From contig NZ_JABMCQ010000002.1 in NCBI RefSeq assembly GCF_013179575.1, positions 25,304 to 89,303 on the forward strand: DNA of 64,000 nucleotides, in the 5' to 3' direction. A model generated the notes under the pieces. It did not search any database, was not told the origin of the DNA, and was given only the letters and a program-made list of their open reading frames with translations. The DNA is from Sphingobacterium shayense (GTDB lineage Bacteria; Bacteroidota; Bacteroidia; Sphingobacteriales; Sphingobacteriaceae). The position numbers and the translations under genes are program-made. The stretch's first letter is position 1, and each line of letters opens with the position of its first letter. This document shows positions 16,501 to 25,262 of this stretch, in pieces.

Positions 16501-18123
16501 ATTGCGGGATTAATCCCTTTAATGATGGCAAGTGGAGCCGGTGCAATTGGCAACCGTACAATCGGGACAGCCTCAGTAGGCGGGATGTTTATCGGTACAA
16601 TTTTGGGAGTTATAATTATCCCCGGCCTCTTTGTGCTGTTTTCTAAAAAACGAAAGGTGAAAAAGAAAAAAGTAATTCCGCAGGTTATATCTATGATCTT
16701 GATCGGGATAACCGTTGTCTCGTGTAACGTACCTAAAGAATTAGAGAAGGCGGAACATAAACCGTTGCCATCTCAGTTTGATTCGTTGATTATTAATAAA
16801 TCAGATACGACCTCGATAGCTAAGCTTCCGTGGCGCGAAGTATTTACTGACCCGCATCTTAAGAAGTTGATTGATTCGGCATTAGTTTACAATCACGATA
16901 TTCAGCAAGCATTAAAGCGAATTGACATCGCGCAAGCAAGTTTCAAACGACGTAAAGCAGCTTTACTGCCAAGTTTGGATGCTGCCGCAGAAGCTGGATT
17001 GCAAAAGTATGGATTTTACACAGAATCGGGAATTGGAAATTATGACACCAATTTTTCTGAAAATCTTTCTGAGGATGAGCGGGTTCCTCAACCGGTGGTT
17101 CCAGATTTTTTTGTAGGTGTGCGGGCTTCTTGGGAGTTAGATTTATGGGGTAAAATTAAAAGCCAGAAGAATGCTGCTTATAACGCATTGTTGGCTGAAA
17201 ATGAGGCTCGTAGACTTGTTGAAACCGAAATAATAACTAATTTGGCGTCCGCCTACTTTGAATTAATTAGTTTGGATGCGAAGATTAAGGTGTATGACAA
17301 TAATATCATCTTAAATCAGCAAGCGTTGGAAATTTCTGAATTGCAGAAGGAAGCGGGGCGTTCGACACAACTAGGTGTGCAGCAATTTAAAGCTATCGTC
17401 GCAAATGGAAAAGGAGAACGTGAACGTGTTAAACAAGAAATTACTAACCTTGAACATCATATAAACTTTTTGACGGGCCATTTCAATCGACCTGTTGTTC
17501 GTTCTACGGACAATATGATGGGGCAGCGGTTATTTAAGGAGTTGGGTACTGGAGCGCCGCTAGAGCTCCTTGCACATCGTCCAGATGTTCGTGAAGCATC
17601 TTTTAGTCTACTAGAAGCCGAGTTTGATGTGCGATCTGCAAAAGCAGCATTTTTACCGTCAGTAGTTTTATCTCCGTATTTCGGCTTACAATCATTCAGT
17701 TTGAATAAATTGACGAATTTGGATAAATCATTAACGTATGGTTTGATAGGTGGTTTAACCGCACCTATTTTTAACCAGCGCCAACTTAAAACACAGTACG
17801 AAACATTCAAAGCGCAGTATGGGCTAGATTTCTTAGAGTATGAAAAGCGGGTATTAAATGCTTATAATGAGGTTTCCAATGCCATAAAAACACAGGAGCA
17901 TATTCAACAAAGAGAAATTTTCGTTACCGAACAAGTTGAAGCCTTAGGCGGAGCAGTCGAAGCTGCTAACGAGTTATTTATTGCCGGTCGCGCCAATTAT
18001 TTGGACATTATTACTGCGCAAAAGAATGCAGTGGAAGCAGAGTTAGAAGCTGTAGAGGTTCAAAAAGAAGGATTGATGAATGAAATCGTGATATACAAAG
18101 CCTTGGGCGGAGGTTGGCAGTAA
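13558..18123 (+). CDS. RND multidrug pump fused to a NodT/TolC-type outer-membrane factor
   Basis: One uninterrupted 1521-residue frame. Residues 1 to about 1030 are an AcrB-like HAE1 permease: RPILSLVISLF start, proton-relay region VVDNGIVVVEAV (Asp409, Asn410) and GKNAILIVEYA with Lys940. After the last helix comes FSKKRKVKKKK, then a hydrophobic stretch ending in a lipobox VVSC (Cys1056). The remaining about 465 residues are a NodT-family outer-membrane efflux lipoprotein with LPWREVFTDPHLKKLI, two homologous helical repeats and SWELDLWGK. In related loci the two are separate genes. GTG1034 (16657) could act as an internal start giving a normal lipoprotein precursor, or the lipobox could allow processing. 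All tripartite parts are thus encoded by this gene and its upstream neighbour. Confidence 0.93.
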   Translation: MFETYIKRPILSLVISLFITLLGLLALFTLPITQFPDIVPPSVVVTANYTGANADVSTNAVAIPLERAINGVAGMTSMNTVTTNNGTTLIQVAFKVGVDPDVAAVNVQNRVTTVLDELPEEVIRAGVTTEKEVNSMLMYLNVYTSDETADERFIYNFTDINILKELKRIEGVGFAQIMGMRDYAMRVWLKPDRLAAYEISPDEVIESLRKQNIEAAPGQTGISSDKTVNMQQYVLRYPGKFTEAEEYANVPIRANNDGSIIRIRDVADVEFGSLDYEMVSKTDGRPSASIMLKQLPGSNAQDVIQRVKDRMEELKAATFPPGMTYTMGYDVSRFLDASIASVIKTLLEAFLLVFIVVFVFLQNFRATIIPILAVPVSLIGALFFMQMMGFSINLLTLFALVLAIGIVVDNGIVVVEAVYAKMEEEHLPPMEATLAAMKEVGTAVIAITLVMSAVFVPVAFLSGPVGIFYRQFSLTLASAIVISGINALTLTPALCALMLRSPHDQKESNSLLTRFFKKFNSGYEKIAGRYKGLLARIAGRRIITVGLLSLFFVATWGTSAILPSGFIPTEDQGMVYVSVTTPPGATVDRTERALDEVDRIARELESVETVSTLAGYSILTEVSGASFGMGMINLKAWDERSVSLDEVMVELRTKTAHIADAEIEFFPPPTVPGFGNAAGFEMRILDRSGSEDLTKTAEIVDKFITEMNASEAIESASSSFDVSFPQYMLNIDYDMAAKLGISVENAMNTLQTLMGSFYATNFIRYGQMYKVMVQADPHYRQTPEDVLNLFVRTDQGEMVPYSSFITMRRVYGPEQITRYNMFTSAMVTGQPAPGFSTGQAIETVQKLSESLPQGFSIEWSGMTREQVISGNQAIYIFALCLVFVYLLLAAQYESFLLPLPVILCLPAGIAGAFFFLKIFGLENNIYAQVALVMLIGLLGKNAILIVEYAVLKQKQGMNVIQAAVEGAYARLRPILMTSFAFIAGLIPLMMASGAGAIGNRTIGTASVGGMFIGTILGVIIIPGLFVLFSKKRKVKKKKVIPQVISMILIGITVVSCNVPKELEKAEHKPLPSQFDSLIINKSDTTSIAKLPWREVFTDPHLKKLIDSALVYNHDIQQALKRIDIAQASFKRRKAALLPSLDAAAEAGLQKYGFYTESGIGNYDTNFSENLSEDERVPQPVVPDFFVGVRASWELDLWGKIKSQKNAAYNALLAENEARRLVETEIITNLASAYFELISLDAKIKVYDNNIILNQQALEISELQKEAGRSTQLGVQQFKAIVANGKGERERVKQEITNLEHHINFLTGHFNRPVVRSTDNMMGQRLFKELGTGAPLELLAHRPDVREASFSLLEAEFDVRSAKAAFLPSVVLSPYFGLQSFSLNKLTNLDKSLTYGLIGGLTAPIFNQRQLKTQYETFKAQYGLDFLEYEKRVLNAYNEVSNAIKTQEHIQQREIFVTEQVEALGGAVEAANELFIAGRANYLDIITAQKNAVEAELEAVEVQKEGLMNEIVIYKALGGGWQ

Positions 18124-18160
18124 GCCTCTCCGTAGAGCGATTCGTAGATTAGAAAACATT

Positions 18161-18205
18161 AACCCCATAATTTGAAATATTTCGTTTTTCAAATTATGGG
18201 GTTTT
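18161..18205. terminator. Bidirectional terminator between the pump fusion and the response regulator
   Basis: A perfect 17-bp stem (18161-18177 with 18187-18203; core AACCCCATAATTTGAAA) and a 9-nt loop between two convergent genes. The plus strand ends in TTTT. Confidence 0.85.
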
Positions 18206-18318
18206 AATAAATCGGGAATACCTTATACATAAATTGCATCAACTGAAAAGGATTCTTTAATGTTACGTTAAAGGCGGAGAATCCCTACCAAATTTGAAAC
18301 CTAAAGCTTTTAACCAAT

Positions 18319-19011
18319 TTAACTAACTAATAGTTTATAGCCTTTTCCATGTACATTCACAATTTCTACATTTGGATCTTCCTTAAGATATTTTCGCAGC
18401 TTACTTAGAAAAACATCCATACTACGGCCTGTAAAATAGTTGTCGTCATGCCAGATTTTCACCAATGCTTCTTCGCGGGTCAGAACGTCATTTTTATTTA
18501 GACATAACAGTCGTAATAGTTCTGCTTCCTTGGTCGAGAGCTTTTGTTGCTGCCCTTTAAATGAAATGACTTGACTGGTGTAATCAAAAAAATAGTCTCC
18601 GATTTCGAACTTGTCAATAACCTCTTCATCTTTATCCTTGAGTGCACGCTTTAAAAGGGCATTTATTCGTAAAAGTAATTCTTCGACGCGGAAAGGTTTG
18701 GTGATATAATCGTCTCCACCGAGTTCGAACGCCTGTGTCTTATCTTCCATCATTCCTTTTGCAGTGGCATAAATAATAGGAACAGTCTTGTCCATTTTAC
18801 GGATGTCTTTCCCTAAAGAGAAGCCATCTTTTTTTGGCATCATGACATCCAGTATACAAAGGTCATATTGATTATTGCGGAAGGCATTCAATGCTTCATC
18901 TCCGTCTTGCGAGAGCGTAACGTCAAATTTTCCTTTTAATTCTAAATAGTCTTTGAGAAGTTCTCCCAAATTTGGGTCATCTTCAGCTAATAATATTTTC
19001 TGCATAAGCAT
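18319..19011 (-). CDS. OmpR-family response regulator (RprY-like)
   Basis: Receiver domain with acidic pocket Glu10-Asp11-Asp12, phosphoacceptor Asp55 (CILDVMMPKKDG), Thr in YATAK and Lys in DYITKPF. A winged-helix DNA-binding domain occupies about residues 130-230, ending NVHGKGYKLL. 230 residues from the ATG at 19011; an ATG two codons later (19005, MQKILLAEDD) is equally plausible. It follows its kinase by 19 bp, giving a complete two-component pair like RprXY of Bacteroides. Targets unknown; the efflux genes lie convergently next to it. Confidence 0.95.
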   Translation of the reverse strand: MLMQKILLAEDDPNLGELLKDYLELKGKFDVTLSQDGDEALNAFRNNQYDLCILDVMMPKKDGFSLGKDIRKMDKTVPIIYATAKGMMEDKTQAFELGGDDYITKPFRVEELLLRINALLKRALKDKDEEVIDKFEIGDYFFDYTSQVISFKGQQQKLSTKEAELLRLLCLNKNDVLTREEALVKIWHDDNYFTGRSMDVFLSKLRKYLKEDPNVEIVNVHGKGYKLLVS

Positions 19012-19030
19012 GTTCTGTTTTTAATCTAAA

Positions 19031-20848
19031 TCAATCTTGAGATTTATTTTTCAGGGGAAATGTTAGCTCAAAGACTGTGCCTTTATCTTTTTCACTTTTT
19101 ACTTGAATATTCCCGCTTAATCGCCGAACAATGTCATTTACATAACTTAGTCCTAAGCCAAACCCTTTCACGTTATGTACATTACCCGTAGGTATGCGAT
19201 AGAATTGATCAAAAATTTTTTCTTTTTGATCTTTGGTCATACCCATGCCTCTATCGGCGATCGTTATATGAATATCGTTTTTATTATTATAAGTTTTTAC
19301 GGTAATCTCTGGAGCACCTTTGCTGTATTTTATGGCGTTGTCTACTAAGTTAAAGAATACGTTAGAAAGATGCAATTCGTCGCCAATCACTAGGTCATCG
19401 TTCGCCGCAAGATCCATCGTTAATTTTCCGTTCGCTTTTTGTAATTGTAAGTTCATGCTGTCTAGGACGCCGGAGACCACTAAGTTAATGTGGACATTTG
19501 TTTTTTCGATCTTAAGATTTTCTTTTTCTAGACGAGCGATGTTTAGTACGCGTTCAATATGGTTCCCTAGACGGACATTTTCGTCGTAAATAATATTTGC
19601 TAACCGGTTCACACGTCGTTCATCAGCAGCTATTTCTGGGTCACGTAGCGATTCGCTAGCAATCATAATTGTTGCTACTGGAGTTTTGAACTCGTGCGTC
19701 ATATTGTTCATGAAATCCGTTTTCATCGCCGAAATTTTCTTCTGGCGGAAGATTATGATGAGTGTGTACGCGAAGGCTCCAATAAGAAGGCCCAATAAGG
19801 CGACCATCGGTAGAAGCATATAGCTCATTGTGTCCCTGATGACCGTTGATTTATTTGGGAAATAGATTGAAAGAAGTCCCGGGGAACTTCCTAAGTCATT
19901 TTCGAACAAAAGAGTGCTATAGCGCGGGACTTTAGCATCAGCCTCGGGTTTCGTACTACGTATAGTTTCGAAAATAATCGTATTGCGATCATCCCTTACT
20001 TCCATATTGAAAGGTGCGGCGATTTGTCTTTTGTTTAACTCCGCGTCCAATTCGCTACGGAGTAAACGTACGTTCACGCGTTCTTGAATTGGTCTTTTTG
20101 ATAATTGTTCAGTAGCAGCAACACTGGTTAACAATTCTATATTTTTCCCGCCAATAACTGCGACACTATCATAGATATTCTGAGCGGCATCAAGCCTCAA
20201 CTGATGCTCAAGTTGCTGAATTCTAGAAGCGATTTTTAAGTATTCTCGAGCGGGAAGAGCGCGAACAACCCAGTTAATTGTGTTGTAGGTGTTGGAGAAC
20301 GCTAAGTAGCGTGTGCTATCGTCTTTTGCCGGAATTAGAGGGAGTTCTTTTGTGGCATACACGTCAACATTATTGTTTTGAATATCCCCCTCAATTTCGC
20401 CTGGGAGCACCCGAATTGTTACCAAGTGGTTATATCGTCGTCTCTTTACGTAGGTTTCATAGAAGGGATTTTCAACATACGCAACTAAAGGATATCTTGC
20501 TTTAAGTTTGTCTTCCTCGTCCTTAAATGCTTGTTCCGCTTCGTATTGCTGAATACGCAGTTCTTCAATTCTTTTTTGTAAAGCTATCTGCTGGTTAAGT
20601 TTTTCGTGTTTTGCCTGTTCTTGTCTATACTTCTCTTGTTCAACCTTTTGTTGATGCTGAAGAAAGTCATATACTTCTTGTTTTTCAATACGCCCAGCAA
20701 CTGTTGTTAATGACGCTCGGACGGCTTCGTCGAAAAGTTGTGATTTCTGGATATAAGATTCATGAACAAAATAGTATTGCATAGCCATTACTCCCAGTAG
20801 CGCAATCGACATTAACCAAATAATCAGTGTAATACTACGTTTCTTCAT
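19031..20848 (-). CDS. Membrane sensor histidine kinase (RprX-like)
   Basis: 605 residues. An N-terminal helix (about 6-25) and a second near 340-362 bound a large periplasmic sensor that starts with a long charged coiled coil (about 65-125, rich in E, K and Q). The cytoplasmic part has the H box MTHEFKTPVAT with His385, N box NLVDNAIKYSKG, G1 DRGMGM, F box FDQFYRI and G2 GFGLGLSY. No HAMP domain is apparent between the last helix and the H box. First gene of the pair; a -7 box sits 5 nt before its ATG. Confidence 0.95.
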   Translation of the reverse strand: MKKRSITLIIWLMSIALLGVMAMQYYFVHESYIQKSQLFDEAVRASLTTVAGRIEKQEVYDFLQHQQKVEQEKYRQEQAKHEKLNQQIALQKRIEELRIQQYEAEQAFKDEEDKLKARYPLVAYVENPFYETYVKRRRYNHLVTIRVLPGEIEGDIQNNNVDVYATKELPLIPAKDDSTRYLAFSNTYNTINWVVRALPAREYLKIASRIQQLEHQLRLDAAQNIYDSVAVIGGKNIELLTSVAATEQLSKRPIQERVNVRLLRSELDAELNKRQIAAPFNMEVRDDRNTIIFETIRSTKPEADAKVPRYSTLLFENDLGSSPGLLSIYFPNKSTVIRDTMSYMLLPMVALLGLLIGAFAYTLIIIFRQKKISAMKTDFMNNMTHEFKTPVATIMIASESLRDPEIAADERRVNRLANIIYDENVRLGNHIERVLNIARLEKENLKIEKTNVHINLVVSGVLDSMNLQLQKANGKLTMDLAANDDLVIGDELHLSNVFFNLVDNAIKYSKGAPEITVKTYNNKNDIHITIADRGMGMTKDQKEKIFDQFYRIPTGNVHNVKGFGLGLSYVNDIVRRLSGNIQVKSEKDKGTVFELTFPLKNKSQD

Positions 20849-20853
20849 TTTTA

Positions 20854-20861
20854 CAAAAATA
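20854..20861 (-). promoter_or_regulatory. -7 box 5 nt from the histidine kinase start
   Basis: Minus-strand TATTTTTG is an exact TAnnTTTG box ending 5 nt before the ATG at 20848. The kinase/regulator operon may therefore have a leaderless mRNA. No TTTG at -33. Confidence 0.5.
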
Positions 20862-20957
20862 GAGATGGTAAACTGTTAAATACTTCATTTAACACAATTT
20901 AACAAGGATATAGTGATAAATACCATTGTATGAAAGCAAACCGGACAAAATAGTAAA

Positions 20958-20993
20958 CCCAACATGTCGCTTAATTTGGTGCGTTATGTTGGG
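20958..20993 (-). terminator. Possible terminator of the oxygenase gene
   Basis: CCCAACAT (20958-20965) pairs with ATGTTGGG (20986-20993), an 8-bp stem with a 20-nt loop that can pair further. The T tract after it on the minus strand is interrupted, so its strength is doubtful. Confidence 0.4.
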
Positions 20994-21017
20994 CTCGTTT
21001 TTAGTATGTATGATCAG

Positions 21018-21980
21018 TTACATTTTCAAACCGATTTCGCGCAGTCGTTCATCTAAATATTGCCCAGCAGTATAATCCTCATATATTTTAGGGTAATCAT
21101 CAGAAATACATGTCTCTAAGCTAGCTAAACTCATTGAAGATTTTGGGTGTAGAAAAAATGGAACAGAATAGCGTGAATTCCTCATCTGTTCTTTTGGAGG
21201 GTTCACTACACGGTGTGTTGTTGATTTGAGCTTGTTATTGGTAAGGCGTTGAAGCATATCGCCCACATTTACAACGATGTCTTCTCCGTGAGCTTTGATC
21301 GGAAACCAGTCGCCCTCCTTCGTTAAAACTTCAAGCCCATCAGCACTAGCTCCGATTAACAAGGTAATCAGGTTTATGTCTTCATGTGCTCCAGCGCGAA
21401 CTGCATCCGGAGAGATGGTCTCAACATTATCGATTGGGAAGTAATGAATCGCACGAAGGATAGAATTTCCATTAATGACGTATTGTTCGAAAAAATTTCG
21501 ATCTAGTTCAAGGTAAGAAGCAATAGCTTTTAGGAGTTCGCGGCCAGCATCTTCCAGTTTCTTATAGATCTCAGCTGTTACCTGATTAAAACGGGGTAGT
21601 TCGTGGACAAGTGGGTTGTCTGGGAAGTCAGTTTTTGAATATTCTTCGCCAACAATAGTTTGACCACGTTGCCAGAATTCTTTTAGATCGGGCGTATTCG
21701 CATCTTTTGCTTTTTCTTTTCCTTTGGACGTGTATCCACGCTGTCCAGCAAGTTCGGGGAATTCGTATTTACGTTTAACCGCCTCTGGTTGATCAAAGAA
21801 CGCTTTAACTACTTGGTAAAGTTCGCTGATCAATTCAGGACTTATCCCATGGTTCGCGATAGTTACAAAGCCTGTCTCATTAAATGCTTTGCCGATATTT
21901 TGAATGAACGCTTGGCGTTCAGCGTCACTTCCTTTGGTGAATTGGAGCAAATCTAATCGTGGGATATTTACTAATGCCAT
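21018..21980 (-). CDS. Fe(II)/2-oxoglutarate-dependent dioxygenase, isopenicillin N synthase family
   Basis: Cytoplasmic non-heme iron oxygenase of the plant/fungal IPNS-like superfamily. Iron ligands His199, Asp201 (AHEDINLITLL) and His256 (STTHRVVNPP), with the 2-oxoglutarate-binding Arg270 in RYSVPFF. The N-terminal FNETGFVTIANHGI block is the family's DIOX_N domain. 320 residues. Bacterial members are mostly uncharacterised; substrate unknown. Divergent from the marR-fad operon, 271 bp apart. Confidence 0.92.
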   Translation of the reverse strand: MALVNIPRLDLLQFTKGSDAERQAFIQNIGKAFNETGFVTIANHGISPELISELYQVVKAFFDQPEAVKRKYEFPELAGQRGYTSKGKEKAKDANTPDLKEFWQRGQTIVGEEYSKTDFPDNPLVHELPRFNQVTAEIYKKLEDAGRELLKAIASYLELDRNFFEQYVINGNSILRAIHYFPIDNVETISPDAVRAGAHEDINLITLLIGASADGLEVLTKEGDWFPIKAHGEDIVVNVGDMLQRLTNNKLKSTTHRVVNPPKEQMRNSRYSVPFFLHPKSSMSLASLETCISDDYPKIYEDYTAGQYLDERLREIGLKM

Positions 21981-21999
21981 ATGCTTGAAATTTATGTTA

Positions 22000-22007
22000 C
22001 AAAGTTA
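22000..22007 (-). promoter_or_regulatory. Candidate -7 box of the oxygenase gene
   Basis: Minus-strand TAACTTTG, exact TAnnTTTG, ending 19 nt before the ATG at 21980. No -33 TTTG. Confidence 0.45.
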
Positions 22008-22187
22008 AGCGAATATTCTTAGTTTATGTTCGCTGACCGTTTAAAACCTCGCATTTATTTAACGTAAATTCAAGTAATACAGCGGTTAAAAGTTTTCCAC
22101 ATTGGTATTTAGCCAATGCTCTTTACCTACCTTAGAGAGTGTGATGCGTGTTTTTCGGTCATAATCCCGAATTAACCAAAAAAAGAG

Positions 22188-22218
22188 TTTGATTATTCAA
22201 TGTAATCATTTAAATTTG
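22188..22218 (+). promoter_or_regulatory. Promoter of the marR-fad operon
   Basis: TTTG (22188-22191), 19 nt, then TAAATTTG (22211-22218): a complete match to the phylum's consensus. The ATG at 22252 lies 33 nt after the box, giving a leader of roughly 29 nt. Confidence 0.75.
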
Positions 22219-22235
22219 TTATGCTTGCATAGCAA
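22216..22235. promoter_or_regulatory. Candidate MarR operator
   Basis: TTGTTATGC and GCATAGCAA are 9-nt half sites around a 2-nt spacer with one mismatch, a 20-bp near-palindrome. It starts inside the -7 box and covers the predicted transcription start, an ideal place for autorepression by the MarR protein encoded right after it. Confidence 0.6.
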
Positions 22236-22251
22236 AAATATACATCAAATT

Positions 22252-22701
22252 ATGAACCAAGATAATACAATTGATTATTTTTTAAAAACGAGTTGGCAAA
22301 CAGTTGCAAACAAATATAACCTCATCGCATCGCAATTTGGGTTCACCCAAGCTGCGGGTTATATTCTTATAAACATCCATAAGGACGGCACGTCAGTTTC
22401 GCAGATAGCGAATTCCACCGGAGTCAAAACGACGTCGCTTTCTCGGGTGTTGAACAACTTAGAAAGTTTAGGGTTTATATACAGAGAGGTGAACGCTGAA
22501 GACAAACGTTCGGTTAAGGTATATCTTACTGAATTGGGACGGGAGAAACGTAAGATTGCAAAAGATGTGGTGAGAGAGTTCAACGATTATCTAGAATCTG
22601 CCATTCCTGAAAAAGATAGACAATTATTTGTCGGCCTCTTGCAAAAAGTAAATGAACTTGCGGCAAGTTATGACCCGAAAATGAAGACTGTGGTCGGTTG
22701 A
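22252..22701 (+). CDS. MarR-family transcriptional regulator
   Basis: 149-residue winged-helix protein. The DNA-binding part reads TSVSQIANSTGVKTTSLSRVLNNLE followed by the wing VNAEDKRSVKVYLTELG with its conserved DKRS turn. The ATG at 22252 (MNQDNTIDYF) is preferred; an in-frame TTG at 22189 lies within the promoter. It precedes fadN by 25 bp, so it probably controls the fatty-acid genes and itself, likely responding to an acyl-CoA or fatty acid (inference). Confidence 0.94.
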   Translation: MNQDNTIDYFLKTSWQTVANKYNLIASQFGFTQAAGYILINIHKDGTSVSQIANSTGVKTTSLSRVLNNLESLGFIYREVNAEDKRSVKVYLTELGREKRKIAKDVVREFNDYLESAIPEKDRQLFVGLLQKVNELAASYDPKMKTVVG

Positions 22702-22726
22702 ATGTAAACGTGAAAATATAATTGAG

Positions 22727-25153
22727 ATGAATAGAAATATTAAAAAAGTTGCGGTATTGGGATCGGGCGTTATGGGCTCGAGGATTGCGTGTCACTTCGC
22801 TAATATTGGGGTAGAGGTACTCTTGTTAGATATTGTTCCGCGTGAGCTTTTACCCGCTGAGCAAGCAAAAGGCTTAGACTTACAACATCCTTATGTTCGC
22901 AATCGCATTGTAAATTTGTCGTTGGATACTGCACTTAACACAAATCCATCACCAGTTTACAGTAGAAGCTATATCTCTCGTATAAAAACGGGGAATTTCG
23001 ATGATAACATGAAAGACATTGTCGAATGCGATTGGGTTATTGAAGTGGTTGTGGAGCGTTTAGATATAAAAAAATCTGTATTCGATCAGGTAGAACGTTT
23101 TAGAAAAACGGGTACCTTGGTTACTTCTAACACCTCTGGCATTCCGATCCATTTGATGACCGAGGGTCGGTCAGAGGACTTTAAAAAGCATTTCTGTGGA
23201 ACCCATTTTTTTAATCCTCCACGATATTTGGAACTCTTAGAGATTATACCTACTCAATTTACCGACACTGATGTTGTAGATTTTCTTACCAATTTCGGCG
23301 ATAAAATACTTGGTAAGTCGGTAGTATTATGTAAAGATACACCAGCGTTTATTGGTAATCGTATTGGCGTATACTCGATGCTCGCTGTCACTCATCTCGT
23401 CGAGCAACTTGGGTTATCTGTTGAGGAAGTTGATAAGTATACTGGCCCAGCAATGGGACATCCGAAATCCGCGACGTTTAGAACAGCAGATGTTGTGGGG
23501 CTTGATACCTTGGTGAATGTGGCTAACGGGCTTGCTGAAAATGCACCAGAGGACGAAGCAAAGGGTGTGTTTCGGTTACCGACATACCTGACTAAAATGG
23601 TCGAAAATAAATGGCTTGGCGAGAAAACAAAACAAGGATTCTATAAAAAGGAAAAAGATGATCAAGGTCGGTCAATGATTTTGTCGCTAGACTTAAATTC
23701 TCAATCGTACGTCGAACAGAAAAAAATAAAATCGACGACCTTGGAGGCAACAAAACCGATAGAAGACATTCGCAAACGGATGAAGGTTTATGAGCAAGGC
23801 AACGATAAAGCAGCGGAACTGTTTCGGGCGATGCATTATCCTCTTTTTGAATACGTTTCGCGTCGTGTACCGGAAATTACAGACGATTTCTACCGCATCG
23901 ATGATGCTATGCGTGCCGGATTCGGATGGGAACTAGGACCTTTTGAAGTTTGGGACGCTCTAGGTGTACGCCAGACACTTGATAAAATCAAAAACGAACC
24001 CAAGCGACTTGATGGACAAAGTGGAGATGTTGCTGCATGGGTACACGAGATGCTCGCCGCGGGGTATGAATCCTTCTACAGTATACAAAACGGCATAAAA
24101 CATTACTATGATCTTGCCTCAAAATCCTACAAGCCGATTCCAGGTTCGCAAGATCTAATTGTTTTAGAAAATATTCGCGAGAGTAAGACGCTATGGAAAA
24201 ATAGTGGTGTAACGATAATAGACCTAGGGGATGGTATACTAAACTGTGAGTTCCACACGAAAATGAACACAATCGGTGGAGATGTCATTCAGGGGATCAA
24301 TAAGGCTATCGATTTAGCGGAGAGAGAATATCGAGGATTAGTGATTGCTAACGATGGTAAAAACTTCTCGGCAGGAGCCAACATCGGAATGATTTTTATG
24401 ATGGCTGTTGAGCAAGATTATGATGAATTAAATATGGCCGTTCGTATGTTTCAGGACACCGCAATGCGAATTCGATATTCGTCCATACCCGTTGTGGTCG
24501 CACCTTTTCAAATGACGTTAGGAGGCGGTTGCGAATTTTCGATGCATGCGGATTTCGTTCAGCTTCATGCAGAAACATATATGGGGCTCGTAGAGTTTGG
24601 TGTCGGTGTTATTCCTGGTGGTGGCGGTTCTAAAGAATTCGCCTTGCGTGCTTCGGATGAATACAAGTCAGATCAAGTTGTTCAAAACACTTTCAAAGAT
24701 AGGTTTTTAACAATTGGTCAGGCCAAAGTGTCTACTTCTGCAGTTGAAGCATATGACCTCGGTTATTTACAAAGGGGAAAATATGCTATAACGATGAACC
24801 GTAAACGCTTGCTTGCTGATGCGAAAGCTAAAGCACTCGAGTTGGCAAAGGCTGGATATGTTCAACCTGCACCACGCAATAATATTAAAGTTCTCGGAAA
24901 TCAAGGTTTGGGAATTGTTTATGTTGGTGCTTCATCAATGCATGCGGGGAATTATATCTCCGATCATGATAAAAAGATTTCGGAAAAATTAGGATGGGTT
25001 ATGTGCGGGGGAAATCTCTCCGCTCCTACGGAAGTTTCTGAACAATATTTGCTCGATATGGAACGAAAAGCATTTTTAGAATTATGTAAAGAAAGAAAAA
25101 CGCTTGAGCGCATTCAGCATATGTTGACCAAAGGCAAACCTTTGAGAAACTAG
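22727..25153 (+). CDS. fadN: 3-hydroxyacyl-CoA dehydrogenase / enoyl-CoA hydratase fusion (FadN type)
   Basis: Bifunctional beta-oxidation enzyme: hydrates enoyl-CoA and oxidises 3-hydroxyacyl-CoA with NAD. The dehydrogenase comes first: Rossmann VLGSGVMGSRIA at residues 10-21, then GTHFFNPPRYLELLEII and the C-terminal dimerisation domains to about 450. A crotonase domain follows (about 490-700) with FSAGANIGM and LGGGCEFSMHAD. This order is the reverse of E. coli FadB and matches Bacillus FadN. 808 residues. Second gene of the marR-fadNAE operon. Confidence 0.95.
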   Translation: MNRNIKKVAVLGSGVMGSRIACHFANIGVEVLLLDIVPRELLPAEQAKGLDLQHPYVRNRIVNLSLDTALNTNPSPVYSRSYISRIKTGNFDDNMKDIVECDWVIEVVVERLDIKKSVFDQVERFRKTGTLVTSNTSGIPIHLMTEGRSEDFKKHFCGTHFFNPPRYLELLEIIPTQFTDTDVVDFLTNFGDKILGKSVVLCKDTPAFIGNRIGVYSMLAVTHLVEQLGLSVEEVDKYTGPAMGHPKSATFRTADVVGLDTLVNVANGLAENAPEDEAKGVFRLPTYLTKMVENKWLGEKTKQGFYKKEKDDQGRSMILSLDLNSQSYVEQKKIKSTTLEATKPIEDIRKRMKVYEQGNDKAAELFRAMHYPLFEYVSRRVPEITDDFYRIDDAMRAGFGWELGPFEVWDALGVRQTLDKIKNEPKRLDGQSGDVAAWVHEMLAAGYESFYSIQNGIKHYYDLASKSYKPIPGSQDLIVLENIRESKTLWKNSGVTIIDLGDGILNCEFHTKMNTIGGDVIQGINKAIDLAEREYRGLVIANDGKNFSAGANIGMIFMMAVEQDYDELNMAVRMFQDTAMRIRYSSIPVVVAPFQMTLGGGCEFSMHADFVQLHAETYMGLVEFGVGVIPGGGGSKEFALRASDEYKSDQVVQNTFKDRFLTIGQAKVSTSAVEAYDLGYLQRGKYAITMNRKRLLADAKAKALELAKAGYVQPAPRNNIKVLGNQGLGIVYVGASSMHAGNYISDHDKKISEKLGWVMCGGNLSAPTEVSEQYLLDMERKAFLELCKERKTLERIQHMLTKGKPLRN

Positions 25154-25262
25154 AGTTTCAAAATTTGATGAAGATATAATTGGTATTTTAAAACGAATTG
25201 AAGCAATGATAATGCGAAATTATTAATCGTAATTCGCTAGTTACACTGTAAAATAGAACAAA

